A DNA stretch of 52,985 nucleotides from Planctomycetota bacterium (GCA_013152205.1 JAADGV010000011.1:1-52985), one strand, 5' to 3'. Shown: positions 44,793 through 52,985, counted from the stretch's first letter. Notes: generated from the letters alone by a model not told the origin. Translations and numbers: made by a program.

Positions 44793-46046
44793 ATGAAACG
44801 TGTAAACGTCTTAGCAATCTATTTATGTCTCGCAGGATTTGTTGGTTGCAACCAACACGAAATGGACAACCTGCGAGCCGAGCTTATCCAGGCAAGACGA
44901 GCCACCCAGGCGGCTCTCAAGCGCGTGGACCAAATTGACAAAGAAGCTCAGATTGCCGAAAGCAAAGCGACATGGCAACATAGCCAAGCCCGCAAGTTGA
45001 GGAACGAAGCTTTAGCACTTGGCAAAACTGTGGCTCAGCGAGTCGTAGCTTCAGAAGCTATCTTAGTAAAAGCGTTGAAAAAACAACAAGAAACGCGTGC
45101 AATGATTGCCACGATCGAGCTCGCGGAAGAGCGAGCCGAGAAACTGCTGGAAAGCGTTCGTGATTCTCGACAGCAGGCAGCAACCGATCTTGCCGCCGCT
45201 AAGAAGATTCGGCTCGAAGTAGAGATCCGTCACGAGGAGGCGCTGAGCCTTGTGGCAAAATCAGAATCCATAGAACAGAAAAACAAACTGGATCGGACGC
45301 AACTTGAACAAGATATCGTTGATGCACGTACACTGATCGACGAAGCTGAAGAGGCACAATTTGCGGCCGCCAATGCCCGTGCCATCTCGGCCGAAGTAAA
45401 TCGGTTAGTTGCCGAATCTCGCGAGAATCGCAAAGTCGCCGAGAAAGCCTACCAAGAGGCCGAGCGAGTGCGAAGTATTGCAGTCGCCGAGAAAAAAGCC
45501 GCTCGTGCCGAGCAACAGGCATCCCTATCGGCAATCCAAGCCGCCGAGGCCGAGAAAGCCGCTGCCCGCGAAGCAGTTGCCGCCACTCTTGCCGCCAAAC
45601 GCCAAATCGACGACGAACGCCTAGTGATTGAACAAGAACGTGCAGAGATGGTACTAGCAAAAAGAGAAGCCGCCCAAGAACGGCTAACAGCTGAAAAAGC
45701 GATTTCGCTTGCTGCCAGTGCCGAAGCTCGTGCCAAACAGGCTCGCATCGCAGCAGCCCGCCAGCAACTTTTCATCGCCGAGCGACTTGCAGTTCTTGAT
45801 GCGGCCAAAGAAGCGGCGGGAGCCGGCGAACGGATGGCACTGCTTGCCAGATCAACAGCCGTTGCCGAACGCATGGCAGCCGACAACGCACGCACAGCAG
45901 CCGAGCAAGCCCAGCGCGAGGCCGTGACCAAGCAAGCTTTCGTCCGCGATATTTTCGAGCAACTGCGTGCCGAACGCTTCGGAACAAGCACCCCAACCGA
46001 ATCGGTTAAGGAGACTGCCGGGGTCAACAAGGGACAAACTCGTTAG
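44793..46046 (+). CDS. Ala/Glu-rich coiled-coil lipoprotein, function unknown
   Basis: 417 residues. MKRVNVLAIYLCLAGFVGC is a lipoprotein-type signal with the lipid-attachment Cys at 19; Phe at -3 is unusual but tolerated. Nearly everything after it is a long helical coiled coil of Ala, Glu, Arg and Gln with repeated AAEAEKAAAREA-type runs, such as IQAAEAEKAAAREAVAATLA. A membrane-anchored rod or spacer is likely, perhaps linking the outer membrane to another layer. I do not recognise a family, and Ala-rich coiled coils attract false similarity. ATG 44793 is clearly better than the TTG at 44778. Confidence 0.72.
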   Translation: MKRVNVLAIYLCLAGFVGCNQHEMDNLRAELIQARRATQAALKRVDQIDKEAQIAESKATWQHSQARKLRNEALALGKTVAQRVVASEAILVKALKKQQETRAMIATIELAEERAEKLLESVRDSRQQAATDLAAAKKIRLEVEIRHEEALSLVAKSESIEQKNKLDRTQLEQDIVDARTLIDEAEEAQFAAANARAISAEVNRLVAESRENRKVAEKAYQEAERVRSIAVAEKKAARAEQQASLSAIQAAEAEKAAAREAVAATLAAKRQIDDERLVIEQERAEMVLAKREAAQERLTAEKAISLAASAEARAKQARIAAARQQLFIAERLAVLDAAKEAAGAGERMALLARSTAVAERMAADNARTAAEQAQREAVTKQAFVRDIFEQLRAERFGTSTPTESVKETAGVNKGQTR

Positions 46047-46165
46047 AGTAACTTACCAATTGACATTCCCGAGAGTCACTTGATCCCAAAGTGGATTCGT
46101 TAGCGGTGTCGGCCACGACATCCTCCCGCAGAACACTCTTTGCGAACACAAAAAGGTAAGACGCT

Positions 46166-46945
46166 CTAGGTATTCCATTGCTCGAGGTGCTGTTCGATAA
46201 AGTCGATGATCTCTTGCTGCTCTTCCGTTCCGCGGCCTTGCACATGAATCGGCTTGCCGAAGGCGAAACGGACTTTTTTTGTGGGGTCGATTTTCCCGAC
46301 ATCCGGAATCCATTTGCCGATTCCCCAGGCATCTGTCAACAGAGCGACTGGGACAATGGGAACTCCGGCACGTTTGGCCAGTTTGATGCCAATGGTGTTG
46401 AACTCCGATGGAATAAACGTCGGCGTGCGCTGTCCTTGAGGAAAAACGACCAGCGAAGTGCCTCTTGCGAGCCGTTCGGTTCCGCCGCTCATCATGGTTT
46501 TGAAATCTTGGCGTGCATCAGTCTGGCTGACGGCAATGGGGTCTCTCGATCGCATGATATGCCCAAAAACCGGATAGTTGAGCAAGCTCGACTTGACCAC
46601 AAATGTTGTATTCCGAAACGGCTGAACAAGCCCAGGCAAGATATTCGTCTCTAGCGTGCTCATGTGATTGCCAACGATGAGGCATGGCGAATCAAGCTTT
46701 TCGAGTTGGTCGAGGCCGGTGATTTCGAACTCGATGCCAACCTTTTCGAGCGAATGGAGGACTTCCCAACTGCTGTCCGACCAAGCTTGCCCGTTGTACT
46801 GGCCACGTCGGGCTCGCCAGCTAGATCGCAAGACATTTGCCGCAAACCGGCAGTAGAAGAAAATTCCGGGGAATAGGCGTGCAAACCAAGAAACCCGCTG
46901 AGGTTCGGTTCGGTAGGTGCCATCGGCAAAGTTGGGGAGCGTCAT
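46166..46945 (-). CDS. PlsC-family lysophospholipid acyltransferase
   Basis: A 259-residue membrane-associated acyltransferase, expected to acylate 1-acylglycerol-3-phosphate or a related lysolipid. The block I region is LIVGNHMSTLETNIL with His94. The usual HX4D has Glu99 in place of Asp. Block III reads FPQGQRTP where most members have FPEGTRS. Block IV is VPIVPVAL. The N-terminal hydrophobic stretch at 20-40 may be a membrane dip. The rest of the fold looks intact, so it is probably active in a variant subfamily and not a decayed gene. It is convergent with the lipoprotein gene and divergent from fabA. Confidence 0.85.
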   Translation of the reverse strand: MTLPNFADGTYRTEPQRVSWFARLFPGIFFYCRFAANVLRSSWRARRGQYNGQAWSDSSWEVLHSLEKVGIEFEITGLDQLEKLDSPCLIVGNHMSTLETNILPGLVQPFRNTTFVVKSSLLNYPVFGHIMRSRDPIAVSQTDARQDFKTMMSGGTERLARGTSLVVFPQGQRTPTFIPSEFNTIGIKLAKRAGVPIVPVALLTDAWGIGKWIPDVGKIDPTKKVRFAFGKPIHVQGRGTEEQQEIIDFIEQHLEQWNT

Positions 46946-47110
46946 GGAATCCAGGAGGTCAATATGCTAGCAGGTGCGTAAACGCTTGATTATAGCAAGA
47001 TTTGTCGCAGTCTAAGGTAGCTTGCCCGGCTCTGAGGGGCAACATATTTGTCTAGGCCGCTATCGGTTATTTAGGTAGGGTCGTATAATTCGGATCAGAA
47101 TATCCGAAGT

Positions 47111-47128
47111 GGCGGGTGCTAGCACCCG
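47111..47128. repeat. Short perfect palindrome upstream of fabA
   Basis: GCGGGTGCTAGCACCCGC, an 18-base perfect palindrome 50 bases before the fabA start codon. It could be an operator for fatty-acid control or a small repeat. No further evidence. Confidence 0.4.
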
Positions 47129-47177
47129 CAATGCGACCAAGAGAGTGAATCACGAAAAAACCAAAAGAGACGTTTCG

Positions 47178-47699
47178 ATGCAAAACCAGAAGGAGAGTTA
47201 CAGCCACGACGACTTGATCGAGCATGCAAATGGGAACTTGTTTGGTGAGGGATTCGGTCGCCTCCCGCTACCCCCAATGCTGATGTTCGATCGAATCCCC
47301 TCGGTGACCAAAGATGGCGGTGCCTACGGTCGTGGCCAAATCGAAGGGGAGTTCGACATCGATCCCGAGTTGTGGTTCTTCCAATGTCATTTTAAGGACG
47401 ACCCGGTGATGCCTGGGTGCCTTGGGCTAGATGCGATGTGGCAAATGGTAGGCTTCTTCCTCGGCTGGCTGGGGAATAAGGGCAAGGGTCGGGCGCTCGG
47501 CGTGGGCGAAGTAAAATTCCGTGGAATGGTGCTTCCTGATGCCAAGCTGGTTAGTTATCACATTGATATAAGGCGTGTGATCAACCGACGGTTGGTCTAT
47601 GGGGTTGGCGATGGGGTGGTAAAGGTTGACGGAGAGCCGATTTACGAAGCAAAAGGTATGCGAGTCGGCTTGTTTGAAGGCGGCGACTTCCCGGAATAG
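47178..47699 (+). CDS. fabA: 3-hydroxydecanoyl-ACP dehydratase/isomerase (FabA)
   Basis: 173 residues, the same length as the E. coli enzyme. FabA dehydrates 3-hydroxyacyl-ACP and isomerises trans-2 to cis-3-decenoyl-ACP, the entry to anaerobic unsaturated fatty acid synthesis. [24 protein letters not shown] carries the catalytic His71 and Asp85 in the order and spacing of FabA, which distinguishes it from Fab[20 protein letters not shown] and the C-terminal GMRVGLFEG also fit FabA. ATG 47178 is chosen; the open frame upstream from 47109 is not needed. fabB follows after 31 bases. Confidence 0.93.
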   Translation: MQNQKESYSHDDLIEHANGNLFGEGFGRLPLPPMLMFDRIPSVTKDGGAYGRGQIEGEFDIDPELWFFQCHFKDDPVMPGCLGLDAMWQMVGFFLGWLGNKGKGRALGVGEVKFRGMVLPDAKLVSYHIDIRRVINRRLVYGVGDGVVKVDGEPIYEAKGMRVGLFEGGDFPE

Positions 47700-47730
47700 A
47701 CGTTGCAAAAAAACGAAGAAAGGATTTGAG

Positions 47731-48945
47731 ATGCGTCGTGTTGTAGTCACTGGCCTCGGAATTGTTTCGAGCATTGGTAATAGCGCCGAGGAGGTTTGCG
47801 CTTCGCTGAAGCAGGGCACCTCGGGAATTGTTGCCGCTCCGATTCAGGCAGAATATGGGTTTCGTTCGCGCGTTGTGGGAAAGATTAACCTTGTTCCTGA
47901 AGAGGTGATCGAGCGTAAAGCACGGCGTTTTATGAGCGATGCAGCTGCCTTCAGCTATCTAGCGATGGAAGAAGCCATTCGCGACTCGGGGCTTGAGCAA
48001 AGCGAGATTAGCACTGAGCGGACCGGCTTGATTGTTGGCTCAGGTGGCCCCTCGTTGCGCGAAATCGTGCGAGCTGCTGATATTACTCGCGAAAAAATGA
48101 ACCCTAAGCGAATTGGGGCGACCCAAGTACCGAAGGCAATGTCGAGTACCTGCTCGGCCGTGCTGTCGACAAAATACAAAATTCGCGGCCTGAGCTACTC
48201 GATCAGCTCGGCTTGTGCCACTTCGGCGCACTGCATTGGAAACGCGACCGAGCTAATCCAATGGGGCAAGCAGGACGTGATGTTTGCCGGCGGGGGTGAA
48301 GAAATCGACTGGACGTTGGGCATCATGTTCGATGCCATGGGAGCCCTCTCGTCGAAATACAATGATGCACCGGTAACCGCTTCTCGTGCTTACGATGAAG
48401 ACCGAGATGGCTTTGTCATTTCTGGCGGTGGTGGGATGATCGTCTTAGAGGAGTACGAGCATGCCAAGGCGCGTGGTGCCAATATCTATGCCGAAATCGT
48501 TGGCTACGGCGCGACCTCGGACGGCGACAACATGGTTGCCCCCTCGGGCGAAGGCGCAGTTCGCTGCATGAAAATGGCCTTAGAGGGAGTCTCGGCGCCG
48601 CTCGACTATATTAACCCCCACGCAACTTCGACCCCGGTCGGCGATGCCAAGGAAATCGAGGCGCTGCGAGAAGTTTTCGGTAGCGACTGCGCCCCCATTT
48701 CGGCGACCAAGTCGCTCACCGGCCATGCCCTGGGGGCTGCCGGAGCACATGAGGTAATTTATTCGCTGCTCATGATGAAAAACAATTTCATCTGCAAGTC
48801 GGCCCATATTCAGACGATTGACCCAGAAATTGCCGACATGCCGATCGTCCGCGAATTACAAGAAAACGTCGAGCTGAATTGCATTCTATCAAACAGCTTC
48901 GGCTTTGGCGGCACCAACGCGACGCTAGTGATGCAGCGAGTTTGA
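47731..48945 (+). CDS. fabB: Beta-ketoacyl-ACP synthase I (FabB)
   Basis: 404 residues, close to E. coli FabB. It elongates cis-3-decenoyl-ACP made by Fab[22 protein letters not shown] is the start; [14 protein letters not shown] has the active Cys162; [14 protein letters not shown] and [14 protein letters not shown] carry the two catalytic His; and [15 protein letters not shown] is the C-terminus. AAGGAT six bases before ATG 47731 is a good ribosome site. The open frame upstream overlaps fabA and is excluded. FabB rather than FabF is inferred from length, sequence style and the fabA neighbour. Confidence 0.92.
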   Translation: MRRVVVTGLGIVSSIGNSAEEVCASLKQGTSGIVAAPIQAEYGFRSRVVGKINLVPEEVIERKARRFMSDAAAFSYLAMEEAIRDSGLEQSEISTERTGLIVGSGGPSLREIVRAADITREKMNPKRIGATQVPKAMSSTCSAVLSTKYKIRGLSYSISSACATSAHCIGNATELIQWGKQDVMFAGGGEEIDWTLGIMFDAMGALSSKYNDAPVTASRAYDEDRDGFVISGGGGMIVLEEYEHAKARGANIYAEIVGYGATSDGDNMVAPSGEGAVRCMKMALEGVSAPLDYINPHATSTPVGDAKEIEALREVFGSDCAPISATKSLTGHALGAAGAHEVIYSLLMMKNNFICKSAHIQTIDPEIADMPIVRELQENVELNCILSNSFGFGGTNATLVMQRV

Positions 48946-48988
48946 GAAACTGCATCTTGCTCAAGGCCATCTCGCTCAAGAAAAAAGA

Positions 48989-49064
<76 letters not shown>

Positions 49065-49166
49065 AACTTGGCCGCCGGCAAGATTGCCGCCAACCTCCTC
49101 AATACTTGAACGATAGATACTAACCGGTAATCGGCTCGATGGCAAACGATGGTGAACAAACGATCA

Positions 49167-50159
49167 CTATCCGACGTCTCTGAGCGATTCGACTCCTCCG
49201 GCTAGGATCGCTTGGATCCGCTCGAATTCGTCATTATTTTTGAAATGGACCGTCAAGCGGCCCCGTCCCTTGGCCGTTTGCCGAAGGTCGACCTTGGTGC
49301 CAAGCGTCAGCCGAAGCTGGTCTTCTAGCTGCGCCAGATGGTGGCTCGTCCCCGGTTTGGGGGTAGGGCGACTGTTGCCCTCCGTGTCGACTACCGAGAA
49401 TGGCTCGGAATCTGAGCGGCGAATAAAATCTTGAACTAACTGTTCGGTGGCACGTACTGAAAGCGACTCTTGCTTGATCTGCTTAGCAAACTGGCACTGC
49501 TCGTGTTCTTCGCCCAGCGGCAGCAACGCGCGAGCATGGCCTTGGGTGATGCAGCCATCGGCAACCATTTGCTTGACGGCCTCGGGAAGTTCCAGCAGTC
49601 GGATGAGATTGGCGACCGTCGAACGGTCGACATTCACACGCTGGGCAAGCTCTTCCTGGGTACACTGATACTCTTGAATATATCGCTGGAAGGAAGCTGC
49701 TTTTTCCAACGCGTTGAGATCCTTGCGTTGGACGTTCTCGACAATCGCAAGCTCCGCCATTTGGCGGTCGTCGACTTCGCGAATCTGGACGGGCACCCGT
49801 TCGAAGTTAGCGAGTTGGGCCGCCCGATAGCGACGTTCGCCCGCGATGATTTGATACTGGTCGCCATCTTGCCGGACGACGATCGGCTGCAAAAAACCGT
49901 GGGTGCGAATGCTGTCGCAAAGGTCAGCAATTTCAGCTTCGTCGAACTTCTTTCGCGGCTGATACGGATTGGCAACCACCGACCCGACGTCGAGCCAAGA
50001 TTGCCCATGATCGTCTCGGGTGACCGCCGGAGAATCGTCGACTCCGACCAGCCCAAGAGTAGTCGACTCATCCGTCTCGGCCTGAGTTTCGGTTTGCGAC
50101 TCCGCAGGGCGACCTAGCAAAGCTTCCAATCCACGTCCTAATCGTCTTTCCCTAGACAC
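49167..50159 (-). CDS. parB: Chromosome-partitioning protein ParB
   Basis: A 330-residue CTP-dependent DNA clamp that loads at parS and spreads. It begins with the typical RRLGRGLEALLGR; the ParB/Srx domain has VVANPYQPRKKFD, GERRYRAAQLA at 107-117 (CTP-binding) and ENVQRKDLNALEKA at 141-154; and the parS-binding helix-turn-helix is TQEELAQRVNVDRSTVANLIRLLELP. The C-terminal dimerisation domain is present. GTG 50159 overlaps the parA stop by eight bases, and AGGAGG within the parA end serves as its ribosome site. Three parS sites lie upstream of parA. Confidence 0.95.
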   Translation of the reverse strand: MSRERRLGRGLEALLGRPAESQTETQAETDESTTLGLVGVDDSPAVTRDDHGQSWLDVGSVVANPYQPRKKFDEAEIADLCDSIRTHGFLQPIVVRQDGDQYQIIAGERRYRAAQLANFERVPVQIREVDDRQMAELAIVENVQRKDLNALEKAASFQRYIQEYQCTQEELAQRVNVDRSTVANLIRLLELPEAVKQMVADGCITQGHARALLPLGEEHEQCQFAKQIKQESLSVRATEQLVQDFIRRSDSEPFSVVDTEGNSRPTPKPGTSHHLAQLEDQLRLTLGTKVDLRQTAKGRGRLTVHFKNNDEFERIQAILAGGVESLRDVG

Positions 50160-50898
50160 GTTCTAGCACCTCCTGGCAAAGTTCTACGTAAGCTCGCGAA
50201 CCCCTCGAACGGGGGGAGTAATCAACCACTGAGCGACCATGGCTCGGTGCTTCCGATACGGCGACGTCTCGCGGAATGACATTCCGAAAGACGATTTCTC
50301 CAAAAAAATTGCGGACTTCACGGTCGACCTCAGCCGTGAGTTCCAAAGTGGCATCGTACATGGTGAGCAAGATGCCGCCAAATTTCAATCGGCTTTGTGG
50401 GCGGTCGATCACTTGTCGAATTACTTCGATCATTTGGGTAAGCCCTTCCATCGCAAAATACTCGCACTGGATCGGCATCAGCACTTCGCTAGCACTGCCG
50501 AGTGCCGTTCGCGTGAGCGGCCCAAGCGAGGGTGGGCAATCGATCAGCACCATGTCGAACGAGCCGAGGCTGCCCGACAGGTGTGTTGCTAGCATCGTGG
50601 AATGGGTGTCGGTCGAGTTCGCCAAGGCGTCGACATCTTGGAAGCTTCGCGAGCCGGGCAGCAGCGAGAGGCCCTCGACATAAGTATCTTGGAACGACTC
50701 ACGAAGCGGACGCTGATCGACCAGCGCATGTCGCTCGGCTGGCGCGTGCCCCAAACCAGTCGTGGCATTGCATTGCGGATCGAGATCGACCAGCAAGGTC
50801 CGCAAACCCGATCGCGCAAGGCCACAAGCCAGATTTACCGAGGTGGTGGTTTTGCCAACCCCTCCCTTCTGGTTCGCTACACAAATGACTCGACCCAT
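50152..50898 (-). CDS. parA: Chromosome-partitioning ATPase ParA (Soj)
   Basis: A 248-residue deviant Walker A ATPase. VANQKGGVGKTTTSVNLACGL has the deviant P-loop (KGGVGKT, 11-17) with the signature Lys; TLLVDLDPQCNATTGLG and VLIDCPPSLGPLTRTAL are the switch regions. It lacks an N-terminal regulatory domain, like chromosomal Soj and unlike plasmid type Ia ParA. ATG 50898 is chosen over the open frame to 50961 because the protein then starts right at the first beta strand. It forms a translationally coupled pair with parB. Confidence 0.94.
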   Translation of the reverse strand: MGRVICVANQKGGVGKTTTSVNLACGLARSGLRTLLVDLDPQCNATTGLGHAPAERHALVDQRPLRESFQDTYVEGLSLLPGSRSFQDVDALANSTDTHSTMLATHLSGSLGSFDMVLIDCPPSLGPLTRTALGSASEVLMPIQCEYFAMEGLTQMIEVIRQVIDRPQSRLKFGGILLTMYDATLELTAEVDREVRNFFGEIVFRNVIPRDVAVSEAPSHGRSVVDYSPRSRGSRAYVELCQEVLERV

Positions 50899-51006
50899 AT
50901 TTCGATTGCAGAATTCAGATTGCGGAATGCGGACTTCACCAGCCGTGCTGCCACGCAGCACACGGCGCCCCCAAAAACATTATCGACTGCCGCAGAGCCA
51001 GATATC

Positions 51007-51022
51007 GTTCCACGTGAAACAA
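51007..51022. promoter_or_regulatory. parS site 1
   Basis: CGTTCCACGTGAAACA, one mismatch from the TGTTNCACGTGAAACA consensus bound by chromosomal ParB. It lies 109 bases upstream of parA. Confidence 0.9.
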
Positions 51023-51038
51023 ACGCCAAGGTCTACGT

Positions 51039-51054
51039 GTTTCACGTGAAACAC
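51039..51054. promoter_or_regulatory. parS site 2 (perfect)
   Basis: TGTTTCACGTGAAACA matches the chromosomal parS consensus exactly, as a full 16-base palindrome. It is 32 bases (start to start) from site 1. Confidence 0.97.
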
Positions 51055-51163
51055 GTAAATTGCCCACTCAGCCCATCGGAATATCGCTATGATGGTGCCA
51101 GCACTTTTCTGGCCATGGCTCCTGGATCACTGGATGTCTCGATGCAACGAAATAAGCAAAGAG

Positions 51164-51179
51164 CGTTCCACGTGAAACT
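51164..51179. promoter_or_regulatory. parS site 3
   Basis: CGTTCCACGTGAAACT, two end mismatches with the core TTCCACGTGAAAC intact. It is the third site within 175 bases. Confidence 0.85.
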
Positions 51180-51518
51180 ACCAACCACCAGCCGAGCTGG
51201 TGGCTTGATGAAGCCCCTGGGGGGACAGAGGGAGCATGAAAAAATCACCCCAACGGGGTTGAACAACATAGCCCTGGGTAAGCGAAGCGCCACCCTGGGT
51301 AACGTAAAACAAACCAACATCTACCCTGAAAGGGTTGAACAACACGCTCGACCATTGTGATACCCTTTCAGGGTATACCTTTCTTGATGGAACTCCCACC
51401 CAGGGTGTCGCGGCTACGCCGCTTACCCTGGGCTACGATGTTGAACCGCTTCGCGGTTACCGTTGCAGGAGCAGCAAAGCCGGTGGTTTACGAAAATGAA
51501 TGTAAGCCCTCCCTCGGC
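51180..51518. repeat. Palindrome-rich intergenic repeats
   Basis: TACCCTGAAAGGGT (51322-51335) is exactly complementary to ACCCTTTCAGGGTA (51362-51375). ACCCTGGGT occurs at several places (near 51278 as GCCCTGGGT, at 51292 and 51423, and inverted near 51401). GGTTGAACAAC and GAACCGCTTCGCGGTTACC also repeat in mirrored form. No coding potential. It looks like a cluster of dispersed short elements. Confidence 0.6.
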
Positions 51519-51602
51519 TTTCCACTTTCCACTTTCCACTTTCCACTTTCCACTTTCCACTTTCCACTTTCCACTTTCCACTTTCCACTTTCCCCTTTCC
51601 GC
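51519..51602. repeat. Heptamer tandem array (TTTCCAC)n
   Basis: Ten perfect TTTCCAC units (51519-51588), then TTTCCCC and TTTCCGC. It is read in all frames on the minus strand as a GKWKVES-type repeat but is not a gene. It lies just beyond the stop of the DUF1015 gene, about 340 bases past the last parS site. Each unit resembles part of a DnaA box (TTATCCACA) but lacks its first and last base match. Confidence 0.85.
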
Positions 51603-51611
51603 TTTCAAACC

Positions 51612-52973
51612 CTATTCAAGCGGATTGATCACCAGCCCGCTCAGCAGCTTCGGATAGAAATAGGTGCTCTTGGCGGGCATGCGCTCGGCGGCATTCGAGA
51701 TGGCTCGGATGTGTTCGAGGGTGGCCGGCATCACAAGGGCTGCCAATTCAAATCGGCCGCCGCTGGCTTCCTGACCGGTGTGGTCGCGACCAACGGAGTC
51801 GCCGTGCTTGAGGCCGTCGATTACCTCGTCGATCGAACGGACGTACTTCGGTGCCGGCAGGTTGGCAGCGTCGAGCAGCGTGTCGGCGATCAGCCGGTGC
51901 AAGATGCTCACGCCCAAGCCTTGCCAATCCTCGCAGTGATCCTCAGAGACGTCGGCCAGCTTTTGCCGACCTGCCTCGGTCAGTCGCGCCAGAGTCCACT
52001 TTTGATCCTCGGCGGTATACAGGGCTAAGGTGCTTTGTTGGTCTTCGGTTTCAATCTCTTCCCATAGTTCGGGGGCTTGGTCGGGGCCTTCGCCAGCCGG
52101 CTCGGTGTCAAAGGCATCACCAAGTCGTTGGCACAGTTCCTCAGAGGTCATCGCGGGCAGGTCACGGAACAGCCGATGGGTGGGCAGCACGATCATGCCA
52201 GGGTCGCTCATCGAAACGCACATCATCAGTACGAAGTTAGCCGGATGTTGTTCGTCGAGTTGCTCACCTTTTTCGGCAAGCTCGGCTGCCAGTTGATCGC
52301 GGTAGTTGCAGGCGGTCTCGTATCGGTGGTGGCCATCGGCGATATAAATGGGCTTGTCGCCCATGGCAGCAATCGCCTGGGTGATGATCGCCACGTCGGT
52401 AACGGGCCAAATGCGATGCAGCACGCCGATATGGTCGGTCGCTTCGAGCGGGGTTTGCCCGACGATCGCTTGTTCGAGCAACTCTTGGGCAACGTTCTCG
52501 GGGTCGGGGTAGAGGCCAAAAATCTGGCTGAGGTTGGCCTTGCAGTTTTGCCAGAGCTTGAGCCGGTCGGCTTTGGCTCCGCTATGGGTCTCTTCGTGAG
52601 GGTGGATGTTGCCTTCGCCAAACGGTTCCAGCCGAGTACGACACATGAACCCACGACGAGAATACTTCTGGCCCGCTTCTTCGAACTCTTGATGGTAGAC
52701 ATAGATCGCCGGGTTGGCCTCGGCGAACAGCACCCCATCTCGCAACCAGTTCTTCAGAAACTTGGCCGCTCGGGTATAGCGGTTGTTGTAGTCGTCGTCG
52801 CCCGACTCGTCGCGACCGAGGATCAGCCGCACACAGTTGGCGTCGTTCTGTTCGTAAAGCTGCTTTTGCAAGTCAGCATCGATGACATCGTAGGGCGGAG
52901 CGATCACCTCGCTGAGCGAGCCAACGTGTCCAAGGTCGTAGCGGATGCCGCGAAAGGCAGAGATGTGGGGCAT
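51612..52973 (-). CDS. DUF1015 family protein
   Basis: A 453-residue soluble protein matching the DUF1015 pattern: IRYDLGHVGSLSEVIAPPYDVI near the start, YVYHQEF and GFMCRTRLEPFGEGNIHPHEETH, then LSQIFGLYPDP and IYIADGHHRYETACNYRDQL in the middle. The ADGHHRY motif resembles the ParB/Srx-type fold that some describe for this family, but a biochemical role is not established. The gene is complete, with ATG at 52971-52973. It is transcribed towards the parS region and parAB in the same direction, separated by the repeat cluster. Confidence 0.9.
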   Translation of the reverse strand: MPHISAFRGIRYDLGHVGSLSEVIAPPYDVIDADLQKQLYEQNDANCVRLILGRDESGDDDYNNRYTRAAKFLKNWLRDGVLFAEANPAIYVYHQEFEEAGQKYSRRGFMCRTRLEPFGEGNIHPHEETHSGAKADRLKLWQNCKANLSQIFGLYPDPENVAQELLEQAIVGQTPLEATDHIGVLHRIWPVTDVAIITQAIAAMGDKPIYIADGHHRYETACNYRDQLAAELAEKGEQLDEQHPANFVLMMCVSMSDPGMIVLPTHRLFRDLPAMTSEELCQRLGDAFDTEPAGEGPDQAPELWEEIETEDQQSTLALYTAEDQKWTLARLTEAGRQKLADVSEDHCEDWQGLGVSILHRLIADTLLDAANLPAPKYVRSIDEVIDGLKHGDSVGRDHTGQEASGGRFELAALVMPATLEHIRAISNAAERMPAKSTYFYPKLLSGLVINPLE

Positions 52974-52985
52974 GGGGAGGGGGCT

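Noticed and set aside
47731..48945. FabF instead of FabB
   Set aside because: Length of 404 residues, N-terminal style and the tight link to a true FabA all fit FabB better, though a phylogeny was not run.
51519..51602. Possible CRISPR array
   Set aside because: The units are seven bases with no spacers and no cas genes are nearby, so this is a simple tandem repeat.
51423..51608. Minus-strand frame reading a GKWKVES-type repeat protein
   Set aside because: It is only the heptamer array translated, which is open in every frame because seven is not a multiple of three. No ribosome site and no non-repeat domain.

Overview
The window looks like chromosomal DNA of a planctomycete, most likely of the Pirellulaceae type. 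The basis is the style of the genes, not a database match: a very long secretin encoded with a PilM protein that carries a PilN-like membrane part, S1 with a long acidic tail, two sigma factors, DUF423 and DUF1015 proteins, weak or absent ribosome binding sites, and intergenic space rich in short palindromic repeats. The genus cannot be fixed from what I see.

About 0.3-26 kb is a surface-polysaccharide locus, almost all on the plus strand. The left block (0.4-7.8 kb) holds a GT4 glycosyltransferase, three FkbM-type methyltransferases, one further SAM methyltransferase, a GT11 alpha-1,2-fucosyltransferase, a GT25 transferase and a GT10-type fucosyltransferase. The middle (8.4-21.2 kb) has a WecA/TagO-like initiating sugar-phosphate transferase, a nucleotide-sugar 6-dehydrogenase, a Wzx flippase whose upstream end is joined to an IS200-type transposase remnant, a minus-strand O-acetyltransferase, two AT-rich methyltransferases, a GT4 enzyme, a Wzy/O-antigen-ligase-like membrane protein and another GT4 enzyme. 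The right block (21.4-26 kb) has a GT4-like transferase, GDP-mannose 4,6-dehydratase, GDP-L-fucose synthase and a WcaI-like GT4 enzyme. The sugar-nucleotide genes make the GDP-fucose that the two fucosyltransferases at the left end would use, so the simplest reading is a Wzx/Wzy-type system for a fucosylated, methylated and probably acetylated glycan. Mobile-element debris lies in the gaps.

26-39 kb: an ECF-like sigma factor, a bidirectional terminator, a DUF423 membrane protein, then a minus-strand four-gene set (PilM/PilN-like protein, two single-pass proteins with Gly/Met-rich tracts, and a giant secretin with repeated N-terminal units) that looks like a diverged type IV pilus or type II secretion apparatus.

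39-53 kb is mostly core genome: cytidylate kinase, ribosomal protein S1, a primary-type sigma factor, a hypothetical protein, an Ala-rich coiled-coil lipoprotein, a PlsC-family acyltransferase with altered motifs, a FabA-FabB pair, tRNA-Pro(TGG), ParB and ParA with three parS sites beside them, a heptamer tandem array, and a DUF1015 protein. The parABS cluster suggests that the right end lies in the origin-proximal part of the chromosome.
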